From positions 43,593 through 107,592 of the forward strand of contig NZ_JAFUSK010000031.1 of NCBI RefSeq assembly GCF_017471675.1: a DNA stretch of 64,000 nucleotides, read 5' to 3'. Made by a program: the position numbers and the translations under genes. Shown in pieces: positions 35,500 to 46,151 of this stretch (its first letter is position 1; every line of letters starts with the position of its first letter). This DNA comes from Pseudobutyrivibrio sp. GTDB lineage: Bacteria; Bacillota; Clostridia; Lachnospirales; Lachnospiraceae. The notes under the pieces are model-generated. The model was given only the letters and a program-made list of their open reading frames with translations. It was not told the DNA's origin and made no database searches.

Positions 35500-35993
35500 C
35501 AATTTATTTTGAAAGTGAGTGCGAAGCAGATTTTAATTTCGACCATGAGAAAATCGCTAAGGATGTAATAAATACAGCCATAGATCACATGAATTTTCCA
35601 TTTGAAGCAGAGGTTAGTGTTACCCTCACAGATGATGAAGGCATCCAGACAATTAATAAGGAATTTAGACAGATTGATTCACCTACAGATGTTCTTTCAT
35701 TCCCAATGATTGAATATAAAAATGCTGGAGATTTTTCTGAAATAGAAGAAAATGATGATTTATTTAACCCAGAATCAGGAGAAGTTATTCTCGGAGATAT
35801 AGTTCTTAATGTTCAAAGAATATATAAACAAGCTGAAGAATACGGTCATTCTACTCTAAGGGAATATGCTTTTCTTATAGCCCATAGTATGTTACATTTA
35901 TTTGGGTTTGATCATATGACAGAGGCGGAGGCTTCAGTTATGGAACAAAAACAACGAGAGATATTAGATATTCTTGGTATTTCTCGAGATTAA
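35496..35993 (+). CDS. ybeY: Endoribonuclease YbeY
   Basis: This is a zinc-dependent RNase needed for 16S rRNA 3'-end maturation and ribosome quality control. The 165-residue length is usual. The metal site is H130-x3-H134-x5-H140 in A-H-S-M-L-H-L-F-G-F-D-H. The conserved T-D-V-L-S-F-P lies upstream. It is coupled to the HD-domain gene by ATGA and 20 bases before a lipoprotein gene. Confidence 0.95.
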   Translation: MTIYFESECEADFNFDHEKIAKDVINTAIDHMNFPFEAEVSVTLTDDEGIQTINKEFRQIDSPTDVLSFPMIEYKNAGDFSEIEENDDLFNPESGEVILGDIVLNVQRIYKQAEEYGHSTLREYAFLIAHSMLHLFGFDHMTEAEASVMEQKQREILDILGISRD

Positions 35994-36013
35994 CGAAAAG
36001 GAGACAATAATCT

Positions 36014-37141
36014 ATGAAAAAACAATTGGTATCCGCAATGCTTGTACTTTCAATGGCAGCTTCTATTGTAGGCTGTGGAAAAAAGGACGCAGAAGATGTT
36101 GCAGAAATTAGTACAATTGAGCCTGAGGAGGAAGTGGAAGCAGTTGATGATTCTGTTGCTTTCTGGGATCAGTCCTCTGAGGATGGTAGGGTACGCAGTT
36201 ACCTTACAGGAGATTGGGTAGATGCCAAATATGGTAGACAACGCCCTGTTGCAGTTATGATTGAAAATACAAAGGCCGCAATACCTCAATATGGTATTGG
36301 AAATGCAGGTGTAATATATGAGTGTGTTGTTGAAGGTGGCATTACACGTATGATGGCTATTTTTGATGATTACTCTGGACTTGACCAGATTGGTAACGTC
36401 AGAAGTTCTCGACCATATTATGTATATTTTGCCAGCGAATATGATGCAATCTATATGCATGCAGGTGGAAACCCAGCAGCTTTTGAACTTATTGATGACA
36501 AGAATCTTGTAGATAATCTTAACGCTTTAACACTTGAAGGAAAGAAGGGCTCTAGTGCTTCTTATCGTACAGGTAAATCAGAGCATACACTTTACACCAA
36601 TTCAGAGGGTATTGATATTGGTATTAAGAAGCTTGGATACGATATGACACTTCCAGCTAATTACGAACCACACTTTAAGTTTGCCGCAGATGGCAACACA
36701 CTTGAGTCTGGTAAGGACTGCGAGGCTATACAGCTTTATTACTATACTAACAAGCCATACTGGATTTACAACGAAGATGACGGTTTGTATTACAGATATG
36801 AGTTTAACCAGAAGCAGGTAGATGCGCTCTCTGGACAGCAGCTTACTGCAAAGAATATTATTATCGAAAATGTTGACTGGTGGACATATGAAGGCTCTCA
36901 GTACTTAGGCTATGTTCTTTCATACAACACTGGAACAGGTAAGTATATTTCAAATGGTAAGATGATTGATATTGTTTGGTCTAAGGATGGGGATTCTGAT
37001 ATTACTCATTACTATGACTTAAATACTGGTGAGGAAATTCAGCTTAATGTAGGAACAACCTGGATTCAGGCATGCCAGAAGGAATACACAGACGAAACAG
37101 TTTACTACGAGAATAAATCAGAATTTAGTAAGGCAAAATAG
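36014..37141 (+). CDS. DUF3048 (YerB-like) lipoprotein
   Basis: The product has 375 residues. The N-terminal signal ends in a lipobox S-I-V-G-C, with Cys22 the lipid site, then an acidic linker. The main domain has R-P-V-A-V-M-I-E-N (about residue 76), Y-E-C-V-V-E-G-G-I-T-R-M and R-S-S-R-P-Y-Y-V, typical of DUF3048, whose B. subtilis member is YerB. Role unknown; anchored to the outer face of the membrane. A strong AAGGAGA precedes the ATG. Confidence 0.87.
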   Translation: MKKQLVSAMLVLSMAASIVGCGKKDAEDVAEISTIEPEEEVEAVDDSVAFWDQSSEDGRVRSYLTGDWVDAKYGRQRPVAVMIENTKAAIPQYGIGNAGVIYECVVEGGITRMMAIFDDYSGLDQIGNVRSSRPYYVYFASEYDAIYMHAGGNPAAFELIDDKNLVDNLNALTLEGKKGSSASYRTGKSEHTLYTNSEGIDIGIKKLGYDMTLPANYEPHFKFAADGNTLESGKDCEAIQLYYYTNKPYWIYNEDDGLYYRYEFNQKQVDALSGQQLTAKNIIIENVDWWTYEGSQYLGYVLSYNTGTGKYISNGKMIDIVWSKDGDSDITHYYDLNTGEEIQLNVGTTWIQACQKEYTDETVYYENKSEFSKAK

Positions 37142-37148
37142 TTAGTTT

Positions 37149-38831
37149 ATGACAAAAAGAACAAAAGGTAGCGATGCCAGCTTCCTAATGCAGGGAAGCA
37201 TCCTTGCTATTGCTTCAATTGTTAGCCGTATAGTGGGACTCATATACAGAATCCCACTACAGGCTACTATTGGGGATACAGGAAACGATTATTATGGCAC
37301 CGCATACGAGATTTACAATATAATATTACTTATATCTTCATACAGCATTCCTCTTGCAGTATCAAAGCTGGTATCTGCAAGAATGGCGAAGGGGCACGTC
37401 AAGGACGCAAACAAAGTATTGCACGGCGCCCTTCTTTTTGCGTTTATCAGTGGAAGTCTTGCTTCAATCATTGTTTTCTTTGGAGCAGAGTTTTTTACAG
37501 GATCCCTACTTAAAACACCGTTTTCTGCCATTGCTCTTAAGGTTCTTGCACCAACACTTTTAGTAGTGGCTATTCTTGGTGTATTTAGAGGATTCTTCCA
37601 AGGCCTTGGAACTATGATTCCTAGTGCTATTTCTCAAATTGGAGAGCAGATTGTTAATGCTATTGTCTCTGTAGTTGCAGCAAATATACTATTTAGCTAC
37701 GGCAAACGAGTAGGTGGAGTTTTAGGAGATGTTAAAGGCTATTCTGCTGCCTTTGGTGCTGCAGGTGGTACTCTTGGAACATCAACTGGTGCAGGCTTTG
37801 CATTAATATTTATTCTTTTTATTTTTTTCGCTTTTAAAAAGCCTTTTGCGAGAATGCAAAAAAAGGATATTCATAAGCATTTAGAGTCCTACGGAGATGT
37901 TCTTCCAATACTTGTTATGACAATTATACCAGTACTTCTTAGTACTACTGTTTACAATATTAGTTCTATTATTGACCAGGGTATTTTCAAAAATCTTGCT
38001 TTGCTCCAAGGCTATGAAGCATCTGTTACATCAAAGGCCTGGGGAGTATTTACAGGAAAGTACAAGGTACTTATAAACGTACCTCTTTCTATAGCATCAG
38101 CTATGGCTGCATCTACGGTGCCAAGCCTTACTGCTGCATTTAATTCTAATGATACTAAGCTTGTTAAAAAGCAGATTAACATGGCAAACAGATTTGTTAT
38201 GATTATCGCTTTCCCATGTACTGTTGGAATAATGGTGCTTGCATCACCAATATTACAGCTCCTTTTTAATGATGCTGAGAAATCATCAGCGATGATGCTT
38301 ATAATTGGTGGATGCTCTGTAGTATTTTATTCATTATCCACCTTATCAAATGGTATTTTGCAGGGAATTGATAAGATGACAATTCCTGTAAAGAATGCAT
38401 TAATAGCACTTGTTGCACATGTTGTGCTTTTATTTATTCTTATGGAAGCATTTCATTTGCATATTTATGCCGTAATTATTGCAAATGCATTTTATGCTCT
38501 GATGATGTGTGTTCTTAATCAATCTGCTGTACTTAAGTTTTCAGGGGCATATATTGATATTAGAAGAGTAGTGTTAGCACCACTTGAAGCATCTGCTATT
38601 ATGGGCGTTGTTGCTTACCTTATTTATCACGTGTTCGATGGTATCTTTGTTATGATTACATCAGCTAGAGTTGCTAATTTCTTCGCATGTTTAATAGCTA
38701 TTTTGGTGGCTATTATAGTTTACTTTGTTTCACTACTTTTATTTAAGGGTGTGGATGAAGAAACATTGCTTAAATTCCCAGGAGGAAGAAAGCTTTGTGA
38801 TATGGCATATAGCTTACATTTACTGAGGTAG
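37149..38831 (+). CDS. MOP-superfamily lipid/polysaccharide flippase (SpoVB/YtgP-like)
   Basis: The product has 560 residues and about 14 membrane helices. The start S-F-L-M-Q-G-S-I-L-A-I-A-S-I-V-S-R-I-V-G and the Y-R-I-P-L motif match the YtgP/SpoVB group of oligosaccharide or lipid-II flippases in Firmicutes. It could supply lipid II to the RodA/PBP2 system encoded 10 kb downstream, or move another glycan; MurJ activity has been shown for some relatives. The name SpoVB alone does not prove sporulation. It is 7 bases after the lipoprotein gene. Confidence 0.85.
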   Translation: MTKRTKGSDASFLMQGSILAIASIVSRIVGLIYRIPLQATIGDTGNDYYGTAYEIYNIILLISSYSIPLAVSKLVSARMAKGHVKDANKVLHGALLFAFISGSLASIIVFFGAEFFTGSLLKTPFSAIALKVLAPTLLVVAILGVFRGFFQGLGTMIPSAISQIGEQIVNAIVSVVAANILFSYGKRVGGVLGDVKGYSAAFGAAGGTLGTSTGAGFALIFILFIFFAFKKPFARMQKKDIHKHLESYGDVLPILVMTIIPVLLSTTVYNISSIIDQGIFKNLALLQGYEASVTSKAWGVFTGKYKVLINVPLSIASAMAASTVPSLTAAFNSNDTKLVKKQINMANRFVMIIAFPCTVGIMVLASPILQLLFNDAEKSSAMMLIIGGCSVVFYSLSTLSNGILQGIDKMTIPVKNALIALVAHVVLLFILMEAFHLHIYAVIIANAFYALMMCVLNQSAVLKFSGAYIDIRRVVLAPLEASAIMGVVAYLIYHVFDGIFVMITSARVANFFACLIAILVAIIVYFVSLLLFKGVDEETLLKFPGGRKLCDMAYSLHLLR

Positions 38832-38835
38832 TTCT

Positions 38836-40053
38836 ATGAATACAGATGAAAAGATTTATGATGTTTGTATAGTTGGAGCTGGTTTTTCTGGACTTGTTCT
38901 TGCAATAAGGCTTGCAAGAGCAGGTCTTTTGGTATGTTTAACAGACTTAAATAGAATTGTTGGCAGAAAAATTCTTTCAACCGGTAATGGACGCTGTAAC
39001 TTTACAAACAGCAGAATGGGAAAAGATTATTATTATAGCAATTCAGATTTATCATTTATAGGTGATAATCATCAGGAATTAAGAGAGTTTATTAAAGAAC
39101 TTGGCGTTTTTGATAAGGATATGGATGGATACTTTTATCCATATACCAATCAGGCCAAGACTATCAGAGAAGCTTTAGAAAACGAAATAAAAGCATTAAA
39201 TATTGATGTTTTTCTAGATAACAGAGTTACTGATATTTCTTTTGATAACGTATATACGATAACAACCAACAGGCTTAAGCTTACTTCTAAAAAGGTATGT
39301 ATTGCCTGCGGTGGATTATCTGCTGCAACACTTGGTTCATCTAAGCTTGGCTATAAAATGGCTAATAAATTTGGCATGAAAACTACAAAGCTTGCACCTG
39401 CACTTGTGGGCATTACTTCAAATGATATTTGTCTTAAAGAGCTTGCTGGTGTTAGAGCTACTGGCATAGTGCATTATAAGGATTATTCCTGTGAGGGGGA
39501 AATACAGTTTAATAAAGATGGAGTTTCAGGTTATCCTGTAATGTGTATTAGTCGCTTCATAGGATTTGATGAGCTTGATAAAAAAATATCGGATATACGG
39601 ATTGATTTTATTCCATACCTAGATAAAGAAAAGCTTACTAATGAGCTTATGGATAGATTTAAAAGAAATCCAGACAAAACAATAACCAATTCCCTGGTAG
39701 GTTTGTGTAACGAAAAAGCTATAGAGCAGGTAGTTAGTCTATCTAGAATTTACAGTGATACTTTGGTATCAAAGCTTGATGAGAAGGATATAGAAAATCT
39801 GGTATATAATTTTAAATCCTTTGTTATCTCTATTAAAGGGACAAAGGGATTTGATAGCTCCCAGGTTACAGCAGGCGGTGTGGATTTATCAGATATAAAT
39901 ATTAATACCATGGAATCCCAAAAATCTGCTGGCTTATATTTTATTGGTGAGGTTTTGGATGTTGATGGTATTTGCGGTGGCTATAATCTTACCTGGGCCT
40001 ATACATCTGCAACATTAGCAGCAAATGATTTAATTAAGGTGATTAAATGTTAA
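38836..40053 (+). CDS. HI0933/BaiN-family flavoprotein
   Basis: The product has 405 residues. The N-terminal FAD motif is V-G-A-G-F-S-G-L, followed by the family signature G-R-K-I-L-S-T-G-N-G-R-C-N-F-T-N (residues about 42-57), and a C-terminal S-Q-V-T-A-G-G-V and G-G-Y-N-L-T-W-A. Members are NAD(P)/FAD oxidoreductases of mostly unknown substrate; BaiN acts on bile acid intermediates, which should not be assumed here. Its end overlaps the next flavoprotein by 7 bases. Confidence 0.88.
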   Translation: MNTDEKIYDVCIVGAGFSGLVLAIRLARAGLLVCLTDLNRIVGRKILSTGNGRCNFTNSRMGKDYYYSNSDLSFIGDNHQELREFIKELGVFDKDMDGYFYPYTNQAKTIREALENEIKALNIDVFLDNRVTDISFDNVYTITTNRLKLTSKKVCIACGGLSAATLGSSKLGYKMANKFGMKTTKLAPALVGITSNDICLKELAGVRATGIVHYKDYSCEGEIQFNKDGVSGYPVMCISRFIGFDELDKKISDIRIDFIPYLDKEKLTNELMDRFKRNPDKTITNSLVGLCNEKAIEQVVSLSRIYSDTLVSKLDEKDIENLVYNFKSFVISIKGTKGFDSSQVTAGGVDLSDININTMESQKSAGLYFIGEVLDVDGICGGYNLTWAYTSATLAANDLIKVIKC

Positions 40054-41630
40054 AAGTAGATCAGATTAAACTTAGTGTAAATGATAGTGAATCAAAGCTT
40101 AAAGGAATAATCGCTCATAAGCTTAAGGTGAATGAAAATGTCATTAAAGATTTTTCTATTCTAAAAAAATCTATTGATGCCAGAAAGAAGCCTGATGTTT
40201 ACTATGTATTTTCAGTAATAGTTACTTTATCAAAGGATGATGAAAAAAGAATCCTGGCAAAATGTAAGAAGGATAATAATATAAATCCTTATAAACCTAT
40301 GGTATATACCATACCAAAGTTTAATAAAGAATCTGATTCTCCTATTGTTATTGGAGCAGGACCAGCAGGATTATTTGCAGCTTATATATTAGCTCTTAAT
40401 AACATGCATCCTCTAATCCTTGAAAGAGGTAAGATGGTAGAAGAAAGAACAAACGATATTCTTAAATTCTGGGAGACAGGAGTTCTTGATACTTCATCAA
40501 ATGTTCAGTTTGGTGAAGGAGGAGCAGGTACTTTTTCAGATGGTAAGCTTAATACACTTGTTAATGATAAGCTTGGAAGAAATAAATTTGTATTAGAAAC
40601 CTTTGTTAAGTTCGGTGCACCTTCTAACATTTTATACGATTACAAGCCACATATAGGTACAGATATTTTAAAGATTGTAATTGCTAATATGCGTAAGGAA
40701 ATAATATCACTTGGCGGTGAGTTTAAGTTTAATACTACAGTTAGTGACTTTATTTTTGAAAATAATAAAATTATAGGTGTTAAGGCTAATGGAAAATCAT
40801 ATTTCAGTGATACAGTGATTTTAGCTATTGGTCATAGTGCCCGTGACACATTTAAAAAATTACATGATTTAAATGTGTACATGGAAGCTAAGGACTTTGC
40901 TGTAGGTTTTAGAATAGAGCATCCACAGGAAATGATATCATACACCATGTATTCTGATGCTTTCTCAAAGCTTGAGCCTGCACCATACAAGCTTGCTGCA
41001 AATCTTAACAATGGCAGAGGCGTATATTCATTTTGTATGTGTCCTGGAGGCTTTGTTGTTAATTCTTCCTCTGAAGAAAACAGGCTGGTTGTTAATGGCA
41101 TGAGCTACTCAAAGCGAGACAGTAAAAACGCCAACAGTGCTATTGTTGTTTCTGTTGGAGCAAATGAATTTGATAAATCAAATCCACTTTCAGGAATAGC
41201 TTTCCAAAGAGCAATTGAAGAAGCTGCTTTTAAAGCTGGCAATGGATATATTCCACAGCAGCTATATGGAGATTTTAAGGTCAAAAGATTAAGCAAATCT
41301 TATGGGGATTTTTCATCAGAAACAAAGGGTAAAACAAGCTTTGGAATGCTTTCTGATATATTTTCTCAAGATATTTATCAGTCTTTTATTGACGGAATGG
41401 GTATCTTTGGGTCTAAAATAAAAGGGTTCGATAGAGATGATGCAATACTAAGTGGTGTAGAAAGTAGAACATCTTCTCCGGTTAGAATTAATCGTAATGA
41501 ATATTTTCAAGCAAATATAGCAGGTCTTTACCCTTGTGGTGAGGGGGCTGGCTATGCAGGTGGAATAACATCTGCAGCAATGGATGGTATTAAGGTTGCT
41601 GAAGCAGTTATTTCCAACTTAAATTTATAG
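40047..41630 (+). CDS. FAD-dependent dehydrogenase (COG2509-like)
   Basis: The product has 527 residues. An N-terminal 90-residue domain (K-S-I-D-A-R-K-K-P) precedes the FAD fold, with I-G-A-G-P-A-G-L-F-A-A-Y at about residue 106, then F-G-E-G-G-A-G-T-F-S-D-G-K-L and a C-terminal G-E-G-A-G-Y-A-G-G-I. That layout is the uncharacterised FAD-dehydrogenase family widely found beside or near cell-wall and mismatch-repair genes in clostridia. The substrate is unknown. It is preceded by the BaiN-like gene and followed 16 bases later by mutS. Confidence 0.85.
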   Translation: MLKVDQIKLSVNDSESKLKGIIAHKLKVNENVIKDFSILKKSIDARKKPDVYYVFSVIVTLSKDDEKRILAKCKKDNNINPYKPMVYTIPKFNKESDSPIVIGAGPAGLFAAYILALNNMHPLILERGKMVEERTNDILKFWETGVLDTSSNVQFGEGGAGTFSDGKLNTLVNDKLGRNKFVLETFVKFGAPSNILYDYKPHIGTDILKIVIANMRKEIISLGGEFKFNTTVSDFIFENNKIIGVKANGKSYFSDTVILAIGHSARDTFKKLHDLNVYMEAKDFAVGFRIEHPQEMISYTMYSDAFSKLEPAPYKLAANLNNGRGVYSFCMCPGGFVVNSSSEENRLVVNGMSYSKRDSKNANSAIVVSVGANEFDKSNPLSGIAFQRAIEEAAFKAGNGYIPQQLYGDFKVKRLSKSYGDFSSETKGKTSFGMLSDIFSQDIYQSFIDGMGIFGSKIKGFDRDDAILSGVESRTSSPVRINRNEYFQANIAGLYPCGEGAGYAGGITSAAMDGIKVAEAVISNLNL

Positions 41631-41646
41631 AATAGGTGGTATAAAC

Positions 41647-44256
41647 GTGGCAGAATACACTCCAATGATGCAGGAGTATCTTAAGACAAAATCAGAATAT
41701 GAGGATTGCATTTTATTTTATCGTCTAGGGGATTTCTATGAAATGTTCTTTGAGGATGCCAAGACTGCATCTAAAGAGCTGGAACTTACCCTTACAGGAA
41801 AATCCTGTGGCGCTGAGGAAAGGGCACCTATGTGTGGCATTCCATTTCATGCGGCAGACACTTACATAAACAGACTTGTTGCAAGAGGCTACAAGGTGGC
41901 CATCTGCGAACAGGTTGAAGATCCAAAGGAAGCCAAAGGTCTAGTTAAGAGAGAGGTTATCAGGGTAGTAACACCTGGTACCAATATTGACCAACTTGCC
42001 CTTGAAGAAGGAAGCAACAATTACATCATGTCTTTGGTATACAACAAGGGTATTTTTGGAATAGCATCCTGTGATGTATCTACAGCCGATTTCTTCCTTA
42101 CAGAGGTAGACAGCATTAGAAAGCTTACAGACGAGCTTTTTAGATTTAATCCAGCAGAGATTATTTATCATAAATCTCTATATGAATCTGGAATAGATAT
42201 TACAGATTTAGCAGAAAAGCTAGAAAGTTCCCTATCACAGCTAGATGAATCATATTTTGATGATACCCTTAGCACTAGAGAGCTTTTAAATCATTTTAAG
42301 GCTCACTCATTAGAAGGGCTTGGGTTAATTGATTTTCCTGTAGGTAAAAATGCGGCAGGCTCCCTAATGCTTTATCTTAAGGAGACTCAGAAATCAGAGC
42401 TTACACATCTTACACATATTACGCCTTATACTGATGGCAAGTTTATGCTTATAGATAGCTCCACAAGAAGAAATCTTGAGCTGACAGAAACTATGCGTGA
42501 TAAGCAAAAGCGTGGTTCACTTCTTTGGGTTTTAGACAAAACAAAGACTGCCATGGGTGCAAGACAGCTAAAAAGCTTTATTGAGCAGCCTTTGATATCT
42601 GTAGATGAAATTATCAGAAGACAGGATGCCATTGAGGAAATCAATAATGCCTTAATAGACAGAGAGGAGCTTAGGGAATATCTTTCATCGGTTTATGATT
42701 TAGAGCGTCTTATTACAAAGATTACCTATCAGTCCGCTAATCCTAGGGATTTAATTGCTTTTAAACAATCTATTGGAATGCTTTCTCCAATAAAGGCACT
42801 GTTGGATGGGTTCCATTCTCATTTGCTTTATGACTTAAATGCGAATATAGATAATTTAAAGGATTTATATAGTCTTATTGATGCAGCTATTGCTGAGGAA
42901 CCACCGATTTCAGCTCGCGATGGTGATATCATAAGGACCGGCTATAATGAAGAGGTAGATAGACTACGTGCTGCCAAAATAGATGGTAAGAAATGGATTG
43001 CTGATTTGGAGGCTAAGGAGCGAGATAAGACAGGTATCAAAAACCTTAAAATTAAATTTAACAAGGTTTTTGGATTTTACCTTGAGGTAACTAATTCCTA
43101 CAAGGATTTAGTACCTGATTATTATGTTAGAAAACAGACTTTAGCAAATGCTGAAAGATACTATACTCCTGAATTAAAGGAATTAGAGGATAGCATTTTA
43201 GGCGCTGAGGACAGGCTTAATACTATAGAATATGAATTCTTTAAATCTGTGAGAGATACAATCGCTGGTGAAGTAGATAGAATACAAATTAGCGCTAAGG
43301 CAATTGCTGTATTAGATGCAATTATTTCCCTGGCTGTTGTATCTGAGAAAAATCATTACGTAAAGCCTGTTATCAATAACAGAGGTGTAATTGATATAAA
43401 AGAAGGCAGACACCCTGTTGTAGAGCAGATGATAAATGCAGACCAGTTTATTGCAAATGATTGTTATCTTGATTTAGATACAAACACTATTGCAATTATT
43501 ACAGGACCAAACATGGCTGGTAAATCAACCTATATGAGACAGGTTGCACTTATTGTGCTTATGGCGCAGATTGGAAGCTTTGTTCCAGCAAGTGAAGCAA
43601 CAATAGGTGTTGTAGATAGAATATTTACCCGTGTAGGAGCTTCAGATGATTTGTCTACAGGTCAATCTACATTTATGGTAGAGATGAATGAAGTTGCAAA
43701 TATTCTTCATAATGCCACTAGCAAATCTTTACTTATTTTAGATGAAATCGGTCGTGGTACATCTACATACGATGGTCTTTCTATCGCCTGGGCTGTAGTT
43801 GAACATATTGCGTACAATATCGGTGCAAAAACACTATTTGCTACACATTACCACGAGCTTACTGAGCTTGAAGGGCAATTAAAAGGAGTTCACAATTACT
43901 GCATAGCCGTTCAGGAATTAGGCGAGGATATTATTTTCCTTCGCAAGATTATTTCTGGCGGCGCAGATCAAAGCTACGGTATACAGGTTGCCAGACTGGC
44001 AGGGCTACCTGAGGAGGTGCTATCTAGAGCCCGCACAATTGTTAATTCACTTAATGAAAATGACATTGCTGCGGTATCAGATAAAATAGCTTTACAAGAA
44101 AAGATGGAGGAAAAATTACAAACCTTAGAAGGAATTACTATTTCCGAAGAGGATGCATCAATTATTTCTGAAATCAAGAATTTAGATGTAACTAAAATCA
44201 CTCCATTAGAAGCTATGAACATATTGTATGAGTTGCATAATAGGGTTAATGAATAA
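41647..44256 (+). CDS. mutS: DNA mismatch repair protein MutS
   Basis: This is a mismatch-sensing clamp. The 869-residue length is usual. Seen: the N-terminal mismatch-reading F-Y-E-M-F-F-E-D, core domains with a long clamp, Walker A G-P-N-M-A-G-K-S-T-Y-M-R, Walker B L-I-L-D-E-I-G-R-G-T-S-T and A-T-H-Y-H-E-L. The start is GTG at 41647 with AGGTGG upstream. The stop shares one base with the mutL ATG. Confidence 0.97.
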   Translation: MAEYTPMMQEYLKTKSEYEDCILFYRLGDFYEMFFEDAKTASKELELTLTGKSCGAEERAPMCGIPFHAADTYINRLVARGYKVAICEQVEDPKEAKGLVKREVIRVVTPGTNIDQLALEEGSNNYIMSLVYNKGIFGIASCDVSTADFFLTEVDSIRKLTDELFRFNPAEIIYHKSLYESGIDITDLAEKLESSLSQLDESYFDDTLSTRELLNHFKAHSLEGLGLIDFPVGKNAAGSLMLYLKETQKSELTHLTHITPYTDGKFMLIDSSTRRNLELTETMRDKQKRGSLLWVLDKTKTAMGARQLKSFIEQPLISVDEIIRRQDAIEEINNALIDREELREYLSSVYDLERLITKITYQSANPRDLIAFKQSIGMLSPIKALLDGFHSHLLYDLNANIDNLKDLYSLIDAAIAEEPPISARDGDIIRTGYNEEVDRLRAAKIDGKKWIADLEAKERDKTGIKNLKIKFNKVFGFYLEVTNSYKDLVPDYYVRKQTLANAERYYTPELKELEDSILGAEDRLNTIEYEFFKSVRDTIAGEVDRIQISAKAIAVLDAIISLAVVSEKNHYVKPVINNRGVIDIKEGRHPVVEQMINADQFIANDCYLDLDTNTIAIITGPNMAGKSTYMRQVALIVLMAQIGSFVPASEATIGVVDRIFTRVGASDDLSTGQSTFMVEMNEVANILHNATSKSLLILDEIGRGTSTYDGLSIAWAVVEHIAYNIGAKTLFATHYHELTELEGQLKGVHNYCIAVQELGEDIIFLRKIISGGADQSYGIQVARLAGLPEEVLSRARTIVNSLNENDIAAVSDKIALQEKMEEKLQTLEGITISEEDASIISEIKNLDVTKITPLEAMNILYELHNRVNE

Positions 44257-46151
44257 TGGGAAAAATTAATTTACTAAGCCAGGAAACAATTGACAAAATT
44301 GCGGCAGGAGAAGTGGTAGAACGTCCTGCTTCTGTTGCAAAGGAGCTTATCGAAAACAGTATCGATGCCGGAGCAACAGCCATCTCTGTAGAGATAAAGG
44401 GCGGTGGAATAGAATACCTTAGAATCACTGACAATGGTTCTGGAATTGAAAAGGATCAAATTCAAATTGCCTTTTTAAGACATTCTACCAGCAAGATTGC
44501 AGATGCATCAGATTTAGCCTCTGTTCGTTCTCTAGGTTTTAGAGGAGAGGCTCTTTCTAGTATTTCAGCTGTTTCTAAGGTGGAGCTTATTACAAAAACT
44601 AAGGACTCACTACTTGGAGCAAGTTATATCATAGAAGGTGCAAAGGAGATATCACTAACTGATATAGGTGCCCCAAACGGAACAACCTTTATTGTAAGGC
44701 AGCTATTTTTCAATACTCCTGCCAGAAAGAAATTTCTTAAATCAGAAAGTACCGAGGGAAGCTATGTTTTTGATGTGGTAGAGCATTTAGCTCTTTCTCA
44801 TCCTGAGATTTCATTTAAGTTTCTTTTAAACGGCAAAGAGAAATTAATGACATCAGGAAACGGCAGCTTATCTGATACTATCTACCAGATTTATGGAAGG
44901 CAGATTGCATCTAATGTGTTAGATATTGATTATGAAGATGATAAGGTAAGGCTTTCAGGATTCATTGGTCAATCGGTAATTGCCAGAGGAAACAGAGCCT
45001 TTGAGCATTTCTTTGTAAACAATAGATATATCAAAAGCAACCATCTATCTAAGGCCTGTGAGGAAGGCTATTATGGATTTTTAATGGGTCATCAATATCC
45101 GTTTTTTGTTATAAATATTGATTTTGATGCTGATGTTGTAGATGTAAATGTGCATCCTACAAAGCAGGAGGTTAGATTTGAGGATGAGGCATACATTTTA
45201 GAATTACTGACTAAAACCATTAATAATCGACTTAGAAAAAGAGAGGATGTGCTTGAAGCTCATATTGACGAGCAAAAGTCTGTTACACATTCTGTGCCAC
45301 TTCAGGTTATGCCTGAAATAACAAGTCAGCAACCATCTTTTAATGCTGACTATACACCTTCTATAGCTTCTGCTGAAAAGCAGACAGTGGCTATAGAACA
45401 GGAAGTAAAGCCTATTAAAATGCCTGAGCCTTTTGAAAGAGATAGATTAGAAAAGATAAAGGCTCAAGTAACAGCTCAAATCAGAAATGACACACCTTAC
45501 GAAAAAAAATTTACAGAGAATAATAAAGGTGGAGAAAAATACGAACAAATCAGTTTCCTGAAAAAAGAGGCTATTAAAGAACATAAGATTATCGGTCAGG
45601 TTTTTGATACATATTGGATTATTGAATATGATAAAAATATGTATATTATAGACCAGCATGCAGCTCATGAAAAAGTGTTGTTTGAAAAGACCATGGCTCG
45701 CCTCAAAAATAACGAGATGACTTCTCAGATGATTAGTCCACCGGTAATTATTTCCCTTGCACCACAGGATGTGCTTTTGTATGAAAACTATCATGAGGCT
45801 TTTGAAAAAATTGGTTTTCAAATATCATCCTTCGGAGGCAATGAAATTGCTATAAATGGTGTGCCAGGAAATATGCTTAATCTTGACCCTAAAATGCTGT
45901 TTATGGAAATTTTGGCAGATTGCAATAATTACAAATCATCAGATTCCTTTGATATGATTGTGGAACGTGTTGCATCTATGTCATGTAAGGCAGCTGTAAA
46001 GGGAAATAATCGCTTATCAATTCCAGAGATTAAAACTCTTGTAGATGATTTGTTAAAGCTTGAGAACCCATATCATTGCCCACATGGAAGACCAACTATG
46101 ATATCTTTTTCCGAGTATGAGCTGGCAAAGAAATTTAAAAGGATTGTCTAA
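44256..46151 (+). CDS. mutL: DNA mismatch repair endonuclease MutL
   Basis: The product has 631 residues. The N-terminal GHKL ATPase has E-L-I-E-N-S-I-D-A-G, D-N-G-S-G-I and G-F-R-G-E-A-L-S-S-I-S. The C-terminal domain carries the metal-dependent nicking motif D466-Q-H-A-x2-E472-x4-E and the late C-P-H-G-R-P-T, so it is the self-nicking type found in organisms without MutH. The linker around residues 330-440 is variable. It is coupled to mutS (TAATG) and directly abuts miaA. Confidence 0.97.
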   Translation: MGKINLLSQETIDKIAAGEVVERPASVAKELIENSIDAGATAISVEIKGGGIEYLRITDNGSGIEKDQIQIAFLRHSTSKIADASDLASVRSLGFRGEALSSISAVSKVELITKTKDSLLGASYIIEGAKEISLTDIGAPNGTTFIVRQLFFNTPARKKFLKSESTEGSYVFDVVEHLALSHPEISFKFLLNGKEKLMTSGNGSLSDTIYQIYGRQIASNVLDIDYEDDKVRLSGFIGQSVIARGNRAFEHFFVNNRYIKSNHLSKACEEGYYGFLMGHQYPFFVINIDFDADVVDVNVHPTKQEVRFEDEAYILELLTKTINNRLRKREDVLEAHIDEQKSVTHSVPLQVMPEITSQQPSFNADYTPSIASAEKQTVAIEQEVKPIKMPEPFERDRLEKIKAQVTAQIRNDTPYEKKFTENNKGGEKYEQISFLKKEAIKEHKIIGQVFDTYWIIEYDKNMYIIDQHAAHEKVLFEKTMARLKNNEMTSQMISPPVIISLAPQDVLLYENYHEAFEKIGFQISSFGGNEIAINGVPGNMLNLDPKMLFMEILADCNNYKSSDSFDMIVERVASMSCKAAVKGNNRLSIPEIKTLVDDLLKLENPYHCPHGRPTMISFSEYELAKKFKRIV